From positions 408,157 through 472,156 of the forward strand of contig LNDP01000023.1 in assembly GCA_001464665.1 (NCBI GenBank): DNA of 64,000 nucleotides. The letters are read 5' to 3'. Numbering within the stretch: the first letter of the stretch is position 1; each line of letters begins with the position of its first letter. The stretch is from Acidobacteria bacterium Ga0074141 (GTDB taxonomy: Bacteria > Acidobacteriota > Blastocatellia > Pyrinomonadales > Pyrinomonadaceae). Shown in pieces: positions 1-11,163 of the stretch. The translations under genes and the position numbers were made by a program. The notes below the pieces were generated by a model. The model was given only the letters and a program-made list of their open reading frames with translations, was not told where the DNA came from and did not search any database.

Positions 1-2
1 TC

Positions 3-101
3 CTCGAGAAAGAGTCGCGGCGAGGTTCCGTAAAGGACTACGAAGAATACCTCTCAGCCGTACCCGATGTGCCCGCGACCCCTAAAGACATTGTAAGATG
101 A
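3..101 (+). CDS. C-terminal end of an unidentified gene
   Basis: The third reading frame is open from the window edge to a TGA at 99-101 and gives 32 residues rich in charged and proline residues, ending in VPATPKDIVR. Composition looks like the tail of a small soluble protein, perhaps an antitoxin, but the family cannot be told from this much. The gene after it starts 30 nt downstream on the same strand. The call rests only on an open frame that ends just before the next start. Confidence 0.35.
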   Translation, partial: LEKESRRGSVKDYEEYLSAVPDVPATPKDIVR

Positions 102-131
102 TCCACTTTTCGCCTTACTCGGCCTAAGCAG

Positions 132-857
132 ATGACTGCCCGATCGAGCATTTTTCTTGTGATCTTGTTTCTGGCTATTTCCACGCATGGCCAGAACTTG
201 GTGCTTCCGGGAATGCCGGTGCTTTCAAGTGGGGCGGGAGCGTGCTCTGAGATCAACGTAGGCATCTCTTCGCAAAGGTGGCGAGTCAGGAAAGGTGACA
301 CCTTCGAAGTTCGGGCCTTTCTTCCATTCCAGGAAACAAAAGGACTCCGCTTTATGTGGGCGGCGCGGAATGGAAAGGTCGTCTCGGGGCAAGGTTCGCT
401 CAGAGCAGAGATCAAGGCTGGTTCGCAGCGAACACCGGGTTACGTCAATGCATCCGGCTTTGTGCGCGTTGAGTTGATCGTTGAACCCGTGGATGCCTCG
501 ACGCCCTGTTCGGTCCGTTCCGAGTTTTCGATGATGGTCGGGAAGATTCGCGAAAGCAACTTTTTTTCGGAGGTCGAAAGAGTTACCCTCAGCGATTCTC
601 AGATCGCGGCTTCGTGCAGCGAGGCTGATGTCAGGTCTGTGCGAGTAGAAACCATGGCAACCGATCCTGAAAACGACCCGCTGCTTTACAGCTACGCAGT
701 AAGTACAGGCCGCATCATCGGCAACGGTGCGAAAGTTATTTGGGACCTGTCGAATGCAGAACCGGGCCTTCATCGCTTGCTGGTAGGAACCGACGACGGC
801 AACGGCATACATAGTGTAAAGTCCGCGACCGTAAAGGTGCTGCCTTGTGCTAACTGA
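132..857 (+). CDS. Secreted protein with Ig/PKD-like C-terminal module
   Basis: 241 residues. An N-terminal hydrophobic stretch (residues 6-20) followed by a Gln/Asn-rich segment looks like a Sec signal peptide. The rest is predicted beta-rich. The C-terminal third contains TDPENDPLLYSYAVSTG and a later G..KVIWDLS segment, the pattern seen in PKD or cadherin-like folds. Two Cys pairs could form disulfides outside the cytoplasm. No catalytic motif is visible, so a structural or binding role at the cell surface is inference. Its last 11 nt overlap the start of the DUF488 gene, so the two are probably co-transcribed. Confidence 0.6.
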   Translation: MTARSSIFLVILFLAISTHGQNLVLPGMPVLSSGAGACSEINVGISSQRWRVRKGDTFEVRAFLPFQETKGLRFMWAARNGKVVSGQGSLRAEIKAGSQRTPGYVNASGFVRVELIVEPVDASTPCSVRSEFSMMVGKIRESNFFSEVERVTLSDSQIAASCSEADVRSVRVETMATDPENDPLLYSYAVSTGRIIGNGAKVIWDLSNAEPGLHRLLVGTDDGNGIHSVKSATVKVLPCAN

Positions 858-1305
858 GATCTACACCATCGGCCATGGCAGGCATGAGTTTGGGTATTTT
901 CTTGAGCTCTTGCGGAAGTATGGCGTCGGGTTCGTTTGCGATGTGCGGAGCGTGGCACGTTCGCGCTGGCCGCAGTTCAATGGGATGGTTCTCGCCGAGC
1001 TTCTCCGCGGGCAAGGCATCGGCTACGAACACCTTCCCGAGTGCGGCGGCAAGACGCGGCCCACGCCGGAAGGCCTCGCCTGGGGCATCGGCCGCATCGT
1101 CGAGATCGCTGCCGAAACGCCGACGGCCCTGATGTGCTCCGAGTCTCACCCGCTCTCTAAGCACAAGGTCCCGCGGGCAAATTGCCACCGCATCGGGATG
1201 CTCTCGCCGCCGCTCCGCGCCCAAGGCTTCAGCCGCGTCATCCACATTCTCCCCGACGGAACCTCCGCCGAGTTCGACGAATCCGCCGTCCCATCGATCT
1301 GGTAA
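847..1305 (+). CDS. DUF488 family protein
   Basis: 152 residues starting at a GTG that overlaps the upstream stop codon. The N-terminus reads IYTIGHGRHEFGYFLELL followed by CDVRS, the hallmark TIGH...DVR pattern of DUF488. Conserved Cys and His residues occur near CSESHPLSKHK (about 98-108), as in other family members. The biochemical role of DUF488 is unknown; members are small soluble cytoplasmic proteins. The GTG start is chosen because it places the conserved TIGH motif at residue 7. Confidence 0.8.
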   Translation: MLTEIYTIGHGRHEFGYFLELLRKYGVGFVCDVRSVARSRWPQFNGMVLAELLRGQGIGYEHLPECGGKTRPTPEGLAWGIGRIVEIAAETPTALMCSESHPLSKHKVPRANCHRIGMLSPPLRAQGFSRVIHILPDGTSAEFDESAVPSIW

Positions 1306-1391
1306 CGATTTGAGTCCCGGCTTCAGCCGGCCTTCATTCCGTCGATAATCTGCTTGCCGCGAAACAGCGCGATCAATTAGAAATTGATATC

Positions 1392-2033
1392 ATGCAGCAT
1401 CGAGATTTGTTGAAACCCTTGAACGCAAAAACGCTCACGGTGGCGTGCGACGAGATTGGCCGACGGTGCCCGCACATGGCTGCGGTGCTTGAAGCGCACG
1501 GGACGCCGCCGCTTTGGGACCGCGAGCCGGGTTTCGCGACGCTTTTGCAGATCATTTTGGAGCAGCAGGTCTCACTTGCCTCGGCGAAGGCCTGCTTCGA
1601 TAAGCTCGAGCGGCATCTTGGAGCTATCACGCCCGACGCCGTGCTGACGCTCGATGACGTTGAACTCCGGTCGATCGGTTTCAGCCGTCAGAAAGCGTCT
1701 TACGCCCGGCATCTGGCCGAAGCGATCTTGGGTGGCAGTATCGACCTTGAAGCCATCGCCGGCCTGCCCGATGCGGACGTAAAAGCCGAGCTTCAGCGGC
1801 TCAAGGGCGTCGGCGAGTGGACGAGCGACATCTATCTGTTGATGGCGTTGCTACGGCCAGACGTTATGCCGCGAGGCGACATCGCTCTGCATACGGCGTG
1901 GACCAAGATCTCGGGCGAGCCGAAGCCGCAGGCAGACGAATTTCTAGCCATCGCCGAACGCTGGCGGCCCTTCCGCTCGGCGGCAGCAAGGCTGCTCTGG
2001 CACTATTATTTGAGTGAAAAAGGGAGAAGGTGA
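1392..2033 (+). CDS. DNA-3-methyladenine glycosylase II (AlkA-like, HhH-GPD)
   Basis: 213 residues, the length of short AlkA-type enzymes without the N-terminal AlkA domain. The helix-hairpin-helix reads LKGVGEWTSDIYLL (about 137-150) and is followed by the Gly-Asp-Ile segment that carries the catalytic aspartate (GDIAL, about 157-161). The family excises alkylated purines such as 3-methyladenine from DNA in base excision repair. There is no Fe-S cysteine cluster, which argues against EndoIII/MutY. The neighbours are not repair genes, so it may be transcribed alone. The stop codon lies inside a 27-bp palindrome. Confidence 0.85.
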   Translation: MQHRDLLKPLNAKTLTVACDEIGRRCPHMAAVLEAHGTPPLWDREPGFATLLQIILEQQVSLASAKACFDKLERHLGAITPDAVLTLDDVELRSIGFSRQKASYARHLAEAILGGSIDLEAIAGLPDADVKAELQRLKGVGEWTSDIYLLMALLRPDVMPRGDIALHTAWTKISGEPKPQADEFLAIAERWRPFRSAAARLLWHYYLSEKGRR

Positions 2034-2053
2034 AAAGGTCACCTTTTCACCTT
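2027..2053. repeat. Near-perfect palindrome over the alkA-like stop codon
   Basis: Arms AAGGTGAAAAGGT (2027-2039) and ACCTTTTCACCTT (2041-2053) are exact reverse complements with one base between them. The stop codon is in the left arm. There is no T-run after it, so it is not a classic terminator. The same CCTTTTCACC words recur in the gap at about 32330-32365. Confidence 0.6.
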
Positions 2054-2093
2054 GGCTCCGTTGCACTTTTCCACATTTTCACCTAGGGTTTCG

Positions 2094-2663
2094 ATGATGA
2101 AGATACTCGACGTCGGCTGCGGCGTTAACAAATTTGAGGGAGCGATCGGGCTCGATAACAACCCGCGGACGGGTGCGGACGTTATCCACGACCTTGGCGA
2201 GGTGCCGTATCCCTTTCCGGACGACGAATTTGACCTGATCATCGCCAGCCACGTGGTCGAGCACGTGCCGGATGTGATGGCGTTCATCGGCGAACTCCAC
2301 CGCATCGCCAAGCCCGGCGGGCATATTCGCATCGCGACGCCGCACTATTCGAACGCCGATTGGGCAAACGATCCGACCCACCGCAACCACATCAATAGCT
2401 ACACCTTCAACACGTTCCAGCCCGGTCGGCAGGTCTTTGACTTCTATACCGATGTGCAGCTCCGGCCCGTTTCGGTCTATTGCTCGATGGCGGGGCTCTG
2501 GAAAGCCCTTGGCGTCGAGTTTTTGGTCAATCTTGACGGGCGGATGCCCTCAATGCGGTTCTTGCGGAAGTTTTGGGAGCAATATCTCTGCTACATAATG
2601 CGGGGCAAGGAACTTCGGTTCGAATTTGAGGTAATAAAGGACCGCGAAGCGAAAAAAAGCTGA
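2094..2663 (+). CDS. SAM-dependent methyltransferase (type 11)
   Basis: 189 residues from the first ATG of a tandem pair; an upstream TTG at 2052 is possible but would put 14 extra residues before the SAM motif and start inside the palindrome. Motif I reads ILDVGCG at residues 4-10. It is followed by an acidic GLDNN, the FDLIIASHVVEHV segment and a KPGG turn, in the order of class I Rossmann methyltransferases. The substrate is not evident; relatives act on lipids, glycans or small molecules. Cytoplasmic, no membrane segment. Confidence 0.8.
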   Translation: MMKILDVGCGVNKFEGAIGLDNNPRTGADVIHDLGEVPYPFPDDEFDLIIASHVVEHVPDVMAFIGELHRIAKPGGHIRIATPHYSNADWANDPTHRNHINSYTFNTFQPGRQVFDFYTDVQLRPVSVYCSMAGLWKALGVEFLVNLDGRMPSMRFLRKFWEQYLCYIMRGKELRFEFEVIKDREAKKS

Positions 2664-2751
2664 GCTAACAAAAATTATTGGCAAACCGTTAGGGTATTGT
2701 GATACATCTGTAAATTGGTCATCTATTTGATCCCATCTGATTTGAGGTATT

Positions 2752-3813
2752 ATGCGCATTAAATTTCTTGCCTTTTTCGCACTTTTCGCGGTCGCCATTG
2801 CTTACGGCTCCATGCCTTCCGATTCGGTCGCGACCAAAAACACTAAACGCGTTAAGACCAACCAACTGGTTTCGATGCTTCCGGCATCGGATGCGGTAAT
2901 GACCTTCGACGTAAGCCGCGGGTTCAGCGAGGCGTTCCCGTTCATTCTGTCGTCAAAGCCGGATATGCTCAACAAATGGATGGACAAGCTCGGCGAATTT
3001 GAGCAGAAGTCGGGCATCCAGCTTCGGTCGTTTGACCTGGTTGTTGCGGGGATGACCGTAAAGCAGACCGGCAAGGGCAAGTATGATATGGCTCCGGTGA
3101 TGATCGCCCGCGGAAGCGGCAGCGCATCGTCGGTGATTGCCGCGGCAAAGGAAGCAGCGGGCGGAAAGTACAAGGAAGAATCGATCAACGGCCGCACGAT
3201 CTTCGTTTTCTCGTTCAAGGAATATGCCCAGAAGAAAGCCGATGATGCGGCAACCAAAGACCCCGAAAATAGGGGAATGATCGACAAGGCCCTCGGGTTC
3301 GCTTCGACGGAAATGGCAATAATGGCGATCGATGGAAACACCATCGCGGCCGGAATTCCGGAACGCGTCCGCGAGATGGCAGAAGGCCGCTCGAAGATCG
3401 GCAAGGATGTCGTCGACCTGCTCAACAAAAAGCCCTTTGGTGTAATGAACTTTGCGTCAAAGGTGCCTGCGGGCATGAGCGACTTTCTGCCGCTTGATAA
3501 TGACGAGCTCGGTTCGAGCATCGACGCCATCCAGACCGCTTATGGCAGCATGGACATCGTCGCCGGCGAAATGCAGATGGGAATGACCGCCCGGACGAAG
3601 CAGCCGGCACAGGCCGAACAGCTCTACGACACGATGGAAGTGATGCAGAGCTTCGGCAAGATGGCCCTCGGCAGCTCAAAGCGGCCGGATCAGCAGCTTT
3701 ACGCACGGCTCATCGAGCGGGTCAAACTCACCCGGAACGGTTCCGACGTCTCATTCGACATCAGCGTTCCGCAAACGGACATCGACCAACTTATGGCGAT
3801 ATTGGTGAAGTAG
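2752..3813 (+). CDS. Secreted protein of unknown function
   Basis: 353 residues. An N-terminal hydrophobic segment (residues 3-19) suggests a signal peptide. The mature part alternates beta strands and Ala/Lys-rich helices, with phrases such as LPASDAVMTFDVSR and GRTIFVFSFKEYAQKK, and resembles predicted periplasmic proteins of the DUF3352 type. That resemblance is weak. No catalytic motif is seen. It stands alone, separated from the convergent helicase fragment by a hairpin, so it is probably a single-gene transcript. Confidence 0.6.
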   Translation: MRIKFLAFFALFAVAIAYGSMPSDSVATKNTKRVKTNQLVSMLPASDAVMTFDVSRGFSEAFPFILSSKPDMLNKWMDKLGEFEQKSGIQLRSFDLVVAGMTVKQTGKGKYDMAPVMIARGSGSASSVIAAAKEAAGGKYKEESINGRTIFVFSFKEYAQKKADDAATKDPENRGMIDKALGFASTEMAIMAIDGNTIAAGIPERVREMAEGRSKIGKDVVDLLNKKPFGVMNFASKVPAGMSDFLPLDNDELGSSIDAIQTAYGSMDIVAGEMQMGMTARTKQPAQAEQLYDTMEVMQSFGKMALGSSKRPDQQLYARLIERVKLTRNGSDVSFDISVPQTDIDQLMAILVK

Positions 3814-3839
3814 AATGCGATTTAGAGATCGATAATAAG

Positions 3840-3870
3840 CGGCTGTCCGGAAAATGGGCGGCCGTTTCTA
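3840..3870 (+). terminator. Hairpin between convergent genes
   Basis: CGGCTGTCC (3840-3848) pairs with GGGCGGCCG (3856-3864) over nine positions including two G-U pairs, with a seven-base loop and a short TTT after it. It lies 27 nt after the secreted-protein stop and borders the stop of the convergent helicase gene. A weak terminator is the simplest reading. Confidence 0.5.
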
Positions 3871-4737
3871 GTTTCGGCGGCGGCGATAGTTTTCTCCGCC
3901 GGAGCTGCGTTTGGCGGCCATTTGGTCGATGCGTGAATCATATTTACCCGACGCATCGAACAACGGAAATAGCTCGAGATCTTTTGAGAGATACGCCGCC
4001 CGAAGCTCGACTGGCCGCGTTCCCGCTCGATTGATCACGCGAACACGCACACCGCGGACCTCGGCCATCCAGTTGGCAAATTCCTCCGCCCGCCCAACCG
4101 TTGCCGAAAGTAGCAGCATCCGTATCCGCGGCGGCGTCAGGATGATCGATTCCTCCCAAACGTGCCCACGTTCCTCATCGGAAAGGTAATGTGCCTCGTC
4201 AAGAATAACGAGATCGGTTCGCACCTCCGCCCCTTCGCGAAGGGCGTCAAAAAGCTGATTGCGAAAGATCTCGGTTGTCCCAACGATCAGCGGCGCACCG
4301 GAGTTTTCCTTGCGGTCGCCGGTCAGAATGCCGACGTTCGCGGCTCCGAATTCGTCGGAAAATTCGAGATATTTCGAGTTGGTAAGGGCCTTGAGCGGCG
4401 TTGTGTACCATGCCCGCTTGCCGGCGGCGAGAAGGCGGCGGATCTCTTCGCGGGCGATCCAGGTTTTGCCGCTGCCGGTCGGCGCGGTGACGAGCACGTC
4501 CTCGTTTTCTATCGCCGCCAGCGCCTCGAGCTGGAACGGATCAGGAGCAAAAGGCACGGGTTCCGGCACACCGATGCCATCAAGCAGGCGGCGAACCTCG
4601 GCCGGATCACTCCGAGGGCCGCGTGGGGCCGAATCGGCGGGCGAACTTTTCCCTGCAAGCCGTCGTTTATCTGTCCGTTCATTCTTTCGGGGGCCGCTTC
4701 GGCGGCGGGAACGGTTTCGGGAATCGGAGCGTGGCAT
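3868..4737 (-). CDS. DEAD/DEAH-box helicase, first RecA domain only
   Basis: 289 residues. After a basic, disordered N-terminus (1-50) it has a Q-motif-like FQLEALAAI, Walker A APTGSGKTW (about 83-91), TTPLKALTNSK (motif Ia), DEAH box DEAHYLS and SAT motif LLLSATVG. These belong to the Ski2/Hel308-like group, whose members are normally 600-900 residues long. The second RecA domain with motifs IV-VI is absent: the frame stops after a basic tail GGENYRRRRN and the convergent gene lies immediately beyond. It may be a decayed gene or a stand-alone ATP-binding half. Helicase activity is unlikely without the second domain. Confidence 0.7.
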   Translation of the reverse strand: MPRSDSRNRSRRRSGPRKNERTDKRRLAGKSSPADSAPRGPRSDPAEVRRLLDGIGVPEPVPFAPDPFQLEALAAIENEDVLVTAPTGSGKTWIAREEIRRLLAAGKRAWYTTPLKALTNSKYLEFSDEFGAANVGILTGDRKENSGAPLIVGTTEIFRNQLFDALREGAEVRTDLVILDEAHYLSDEERGHVWEESIILTPPRIRMLLLSATVGRAEEFANWMAEVRGVRVRVINRAGTRPVELRAAYLSKDLELFPLFDASGKYDSRIDQMAAKRSSGGENYRRRRN

Positions 4738-4899
4738 CGTGGAACCAAAAAATCGTCGGCGGCTACGTGCAAAATCCTTTCAAAGCCCTTGCCGAAGTGT
4801 TAGAATTCTCGTTTGCATCGCAACGAATTTGCGATGTTTTGCGTCTAATTTCACGTAGCCAGTAGTTTCGGCCGTTATTTATCGGAAATTATAGCAGTT

Positions 4900-6231
4900 A
4901 TGAGCCAAGAGCAATCATACATAGGGACAGAAAATGCCGTTCAGACGCCGGCAGGAAAGGAGTTTCTCCAAAATTACGAACTTCGCGGATGGCAACTCTC
5001 GCCGCGGATCTATAAGATCCTCGGCGTTTCCGTGCTCGCGAACCTGCTTTTCTTTGGAGTCGCGGGCCAGACGAGCCTTTTGACGATGAAAGGCTGCGAA
5101 AGCCCGTTCGTCGGCCGCGTTTGTCAGGTACTCGATACGGTTTATGTTGGGGCAGTGCTTTTTGGCACCGACCGCGAATTCGTTGATGCGTCTTATGAGC
5201 GGATCGACCTCGGCGAGGCGGACATCACTTTCGTAGATGTCACCGGCCAGACCGGGCCGATCGACTACCCGGAAGGATATTTCCAGATCGCGAACCCGGA
5301 GCAATTTGCCGCGATGCAGGCCGCGAATGAGAATCCGACATTCGGCTTTAATCCTACAACACCTGTTTACACTCCTCCACCGCCTGTCGGCGGCGGCGTG
5401 CTCAGCAGGGCCCCGCGTTTGCCGAAGGCGAACCCCAACGCGGTAAAGGGAGACGATCTTGATTCGCCATTCAAGGTGGAAGACGAGGTCGCCGGTACTG
5501 ACCCAACCCGCGGCGGAAACACGCCGCCGCTCGGGAATGCGAACACGAACGGCCAGGTTGCGAATGCGAATACGAACCCGCAACCGGTCAATCCGACTGA
5601 CCCGCTCGCGCTTCCTGAAATGATAAACAGGCGTCCGCTCGTCGATCTTAGCAATATGATCAACGATGAGCGTGCCAAAAATCAGCTTGACCTTCAGTCT
5701 GAGTTCGAACTCTCGGCCCGCGGCAAACTCGACAAGAACGGCCGGCTCGATCCAAAGAATTTCCGTTACATCAAAGCCAGCGGCGAAGATGAGCGAATGA
5801 TCAACATCGTCAAGGCCTCGATCGAGGCGGTCAATGTTGCCGGGTATCTCCAATATCTCCGTGACCTGACCGGCAAGGACCTTTTCCTTGATCTCAGCCA
5901 GAACGAAACCGATATCTCGGCTGTGATCCAATCCGAAGTGGAAACCGAATCGCGGGCAAAGGCGATAAAGTCCACTCTCGAACTTGGCATCAGCATCGCG
6001 AAAAACCGGAAGTTGGCTGAGAACGCCGACCAGAACGACAAGGATGACCTCGTGCTGCTTGAAGGAGCAAAGGTCGAGGTCGAAGGCAAGCGTGTTATAA
6101 TCCGCTTCGTTGTTCCTAAGGACGTGGCTCATCCAATGATCGAGCGGAAACTCGCGGAACAGGCAAACGAAGCCAAAAAGCCGAACGGCAACGCCGGCAT
6201 GCGTCCGGCGGATAGAACGGCAGCGAAATAG
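4900..6231 (+). CDS. Membrane-anchored protein with a C-terminal domain shared with its neighbour
   Basis: 443 residues. A cytoplasmic head of about 38 residues precedes one hydrophobic segment (about 42-60, ILGVSVLANLLFFGVAG). Next comes a Pro-rich linker (VYTPPPPVGGG, about 155-165) and an Asn/Thr-rich low-complexity stretch. This topology resembles TonB-like tethers, but no TonB C-terminal motif is recognised. The last 170 residues (DKNGRLDPKNFRYIKASG onward, then AGYLQYLRDLTGKDL) match the C-terminal part of the next gene, which starts 17 nt downstream. Function unknown; an envelope role is inferred from the anchor and linker. Confidence 0.65.
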   Translation: MSQEQSYIGTENAVQTPAGKEFLQNYELRGWQLSPRIYKILGVSVLANLLFFGVAGQTSLLTMKGCESPFVGRVCQVLDTVYVGAVLFGTDREFVDASYERIDLGEADITFVDVTGQTGPIDYPEGYFQIANPEQFAAMQAANENPTFGFNPTTPVYTPPPPVGGGVLSRAPRLPKANPNAVKGDDLDSPFKVEDEVAGTDPTRGGNTPPLGNANTNGQVANANTNPQPVNPTDPLALPEMINRRPLVDLSNMINDERAKNQLDLQSEFELSARGKLDKNGRLDPKNFRYIKASGEDERMINIVKASIEAVNVAGYLQYLRDLTGKDLFLDLSQNETDISAVIQSEVETESRAKAIKSTLELGISIAKNRKLAENADQNDKDDLVLLEGAKVEVEGKRVIIRFVVPKDVAHPMIERKLAEQANEAKKPNGNAGMRPADRTAAK

Positions 6232-6248
6232 CAGGAAAGGCTTTGGGG

Positions 6249-6866
6249 ATGTTCAGGACACTGAAAATTTACACATTCTGTATTTTCGCTTTGTGTGTTG
6301 GTGTTGCTGCTCAGTCCCCGGAGCCATCGGTTGACAACTCAGCAGTGCCGTCGTTTTTCGATCAGGTCGTAGCACAGATAGACGCAGGGTCGATCGACGC
6401 GGGTGCGGAATTCCGATTGGAGCAGACTTTTCGGCTATCCAAGAATGGTTTCATTGATGCTGATTCGAAAAGGGTAGTCTCGTCATCCGGGGATGAGCGT
6501 CTTTTAAAGATCTCTGCCGATGGACTTGATGTCATAGACCGTGCCGGTTATTTTCAGTACCTTCGGGAATTGACCGCAAGCGATATCAGAATAGTAGTTG
6601 GGCAGGATGACACCAACTTCTCGATTTCGATGTTTTCCGAGATGGAAACGAAAACTAGGGCACTTGCAATGAGGTCTATCCTCGACCTTGGTGTTCGACT
6701 CGCGATACATCGAAAGGAAGAAGATGCGGCTGTAGGTAAGCCAGTAGATCCGTACGAATTGCGGGTACTTCAAAGCTATTCGAGTACCGCCGATGAAAAG
6801 CTGTTAACCATTGGGTTTCGCATCCCAAAAAGTGAATTTCTGAAGATGATCCGAGAATATCGGTAG
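6249..6866 (+). CDS. Exported paralogue of the preceding gene's C-terminal domain
   Basis: 205 residues from the ATG at 6249, which follows AGGAAAGG at a good ribosome-binding distance; a TTG six bases upstream is less likely. Residues 5-21 form a signal peptide ending near VAAQS. The mature protein repeats the pattern of the upstream protein: SKNGFIDADSKR, a DERLLKI segment, RAGYFQYLRELTASD and a C-terminal RIPKSEF strand. So the operon carries two versions of one unnamed domain, one tethered and one released or periplasmic. No enzyme motif is seen. Confidence 0.65.
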   Translation: MFRTLKIYTFCIFALCVGVAAQSPEPSVDNSAVPSFFDQVVAQIDAGSIDAGAEFRLEQTFRLSKNGFIDADSKRVVSSSGDERLLKISADGLDVIDRAGYFQYLRELTASDIRIVVGQDDTNFSISMFSEMETKTRALAMRSILDLGVRLAIHRKEEDAAVGKPVDPYELRVLQSYSSTADEKLLTIGFRIPKSEFLKMIREYR

Positions 6867-6877
6867 TTCAAACCAAA

Positions 6878-7330
6878 TTGAATAACCAAAAGAACAACAA
6901 TTCCGTGCTTTTCCTCGCTACCCTCGGCGTTTACATCGGCCTGTTGATGGCCGGTGCGTCGGCGGGGGTCATTGCTCAGCAATCCGCGGCGATGACGAGG
7001 AACTTTGAACTCAGTGAAGAGTTTGAGGTTCTCGATGAGTTTGACCGCGACCCGCAGCCGGAAGTTCCCGAGTTCGTGCCGGAATCGGCCGAAGAAGCTC
7101 TTTCCGGGGCCGCTGTCGAGTCGCTCGTCCGCGTTTATCTTTCCCAGTATTTCGTCGAGCCCGCGGCCGAGAGCTTTGCTCTTCAGGTCCCTGTTCCGTA
7201 CGCGAAACCGCTTCCGGCTTTCAGCCTTCAAACTTCTACTTTCTGGCCAAACGATGTTGGCGACTCCGCCGCATTTGGTTCCGCCTCGCTTCCTCGTTCC
7301 TCGTTGATTTCCCTGGCTGCTTGCGTTTAG
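6878..7330 (+). CDS. Small envelope protein upstream of secA
   Basis: 150 residues starting at TTG, 11 nt after the preceding stop. Residues 10-33 form one hydrophobic segment (VLFLATLGVYIGLLMAGASAGVI), and an acidic region rich in Glu/Pro follows. No family is recognised. The reading frame fits the local gene spacing and codon use. The TTG start, the lack of a clear ribosome-binding site and the odd Ser/Ala-rich tail keep confidence moderate. It may close the operon with the two domain-sharing proteins before it. Confidence 0.5.
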   Translation: MNNQKNNNSVLFLATLGVYIGLLMAGASAGVIAQQSAAMTRNFELSEEFEVLDEFDRDPQPEVPEFVPESAEEALSGAAVESLVRVYLSQYFVEPAAESFALQVPVPYAKPLPAFSLQTSTFWPNDVGDSAAFGSASLPRSSLISLAACV

Positions 7331-7502
7331 CAGCGGCGGGAAGTGTTCTGATCTCGCCTTTCCATCAACAATTTTCGCTAAGAGTTGCGGTCGAACATTC
7401 GATCGTTCAAAGTACAGACTTTGGTCTGCTTCCGCCAAAAAGGCAAGCAAACCGGTTTGGAAAGGCACGATCGAGAGCGGACTCTAAACACAAGAGGAAA
7501 AA

Positions 7503-10313
<2,811 letters not shown>

Positions 10314-10345
10314 TGCGGACACGGGGCTAATGGCTCCTATTCGAG

Positions 10346-10375
10346 GCGTGGTCGGTGGATCCGGCCACGCTTTTT
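10346..10375 (+). terminator. Rho-independent terminator of secA
   Basis: GCGTGGTCGG (10346-10355) pairs with CCGGCCACGC (10361-10370) around a five-base loop, followed by TTTTT. It starts 33 nt after the secA stop codon. Confidence 0.8.
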
Positions 10376-10428
10376 CGTTTGTCGCAGTGCTGTGTTTCTA
10401 AAGTGAGGCTGGCCGTGCACATTATTGT

Positions 10429-10455
10429 TTCGACTTTGGGGCGTTCGGGTATAAT
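10429..10455 (+). promoter_or_regulatory. Candidate sigma-70-type promoter
   Basis: A perfect TATAAT lies at 10450-10455. The best -35 matches are TTCGAC at 10429 (15-bp spacer) or TTGTTT at 10425 (19-bp spacer), both off the ideal 17. It lies between the secA terminator and the gene starting at 10537, which would then have a leader of about 75 nt. Confidence 0.4.
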
Positions 10456-10536
10456 GAGAAATTCGGGCAGGCTAGAATAACTGGTAATACTTGTCATCTG
10501 AACACGGACGACGCTCTTTTCGAATATTTGAATCTT

Positions 10537-11088
10537 ATGAATAAGGCACTTGTAATTTTGATCTTGGCGTTGTTGTTTGCGGCCGGGGCTATTTCTGCCG
10601 AGGGGCAGATCGCGAAGGCCGGCCCTTCAGAGTTCAAGGGTGTCGAGTATGCATTTGACCCGAAAGTGGTTCCCGACCACGACCCGCAGACCGTTTTTGT
10701 CGTATTTTACGGGATCGGAAAGCCGGGTTACGATACTGCGACCGGCAAGGCCTATCCGCCCGAAAAGCGGCGGATCTTTTCACGCATTTATCGCCTCAAC
10801 GAGCTGCCCTATGGGTATAACTGGAACTCGCTTTCGCTCGCTCCGGCCCAGATGGCTCCGCTTTTCTTTGATCACCTGGTCAAGAATTACGACTTTGACC
10901 GAAACAACCACGAGGTGAAGATGATCTACGGCCGACATCTTTCGACGCTTGAGAACCAGTTGGTGGAGGTTATCGGTGGTATGAAACCCGGCGATGTACT
11001 GATCGCGGACAAGACCTTTTCGTTCAAATACGCCGACCGTAACTACGTACGGCCGTATTCCTTTGAATACAAAAGCCCGGTGCAATAG
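10537..11088 (+). CDS. Secreted protein of unknown function
   Basis: 183 residues from the ATG at 10537; a TTG nine bases upstream is also in frame. Residues 4-22 are a hydrophobic signal peptide ending near SAEGQ. The mature part has aromatic-rich phrases (VFVVFYGIGKPGYD, YGYNWNSLSLAP) and no recognised family. It appears to be a stand-alone unit, with a good -10 box upstream and a strong terminator downstream. A periplasmic or surface location is inferred from the signal peptide. Confidence 0.6.
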   Translation: MNKALVILILALLFAAGAISAEGQIAKAGPSEFKGVEYAFDPKVVPDHDPQTVFVVFYGIGKPGYDTATGKAYPPEKRRIFSRIYRLNELPYGYNWNSLSLAPAQMAPLFFDHLVKNYDFDRNNHEVKMIYGRHLSTLENQLVEVIGGMKPGDVLIADKTFSFKYADRNYVRPYSFEYKSPVQ

Positions 11089-11114
11089 CTTCAGCGGAAA
11101 GCCTGAAACAAACT

Positions 11115-11157
11115 CGAACGGCACGGCCAACATTGACCGTGCCGTTCGCTTTTTTGT
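11115..11157 (+). terminator. Strong rho-independent terminator
   Basis: CGAACGGCACGG (11115-11126) and CCGTGCCGTTCG (11137-11148) form a perfect 12-bp stem with a ten-base loop, followed by CTTTTTTGTTT. It lies between convergent genes; the T-run favours the plus strand, but the reverse side is also T-rich and may serve both. Confidence 0.85.
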
Positions 11158-11163
11158 TTCAGC

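Noticed and set aside
4915-6132. 405-codon antisense frame over the anchored protein gene
   Set aside because: No domain, no ribosome-binding site; shadow of the plus-strand gene with signal and shared domain.
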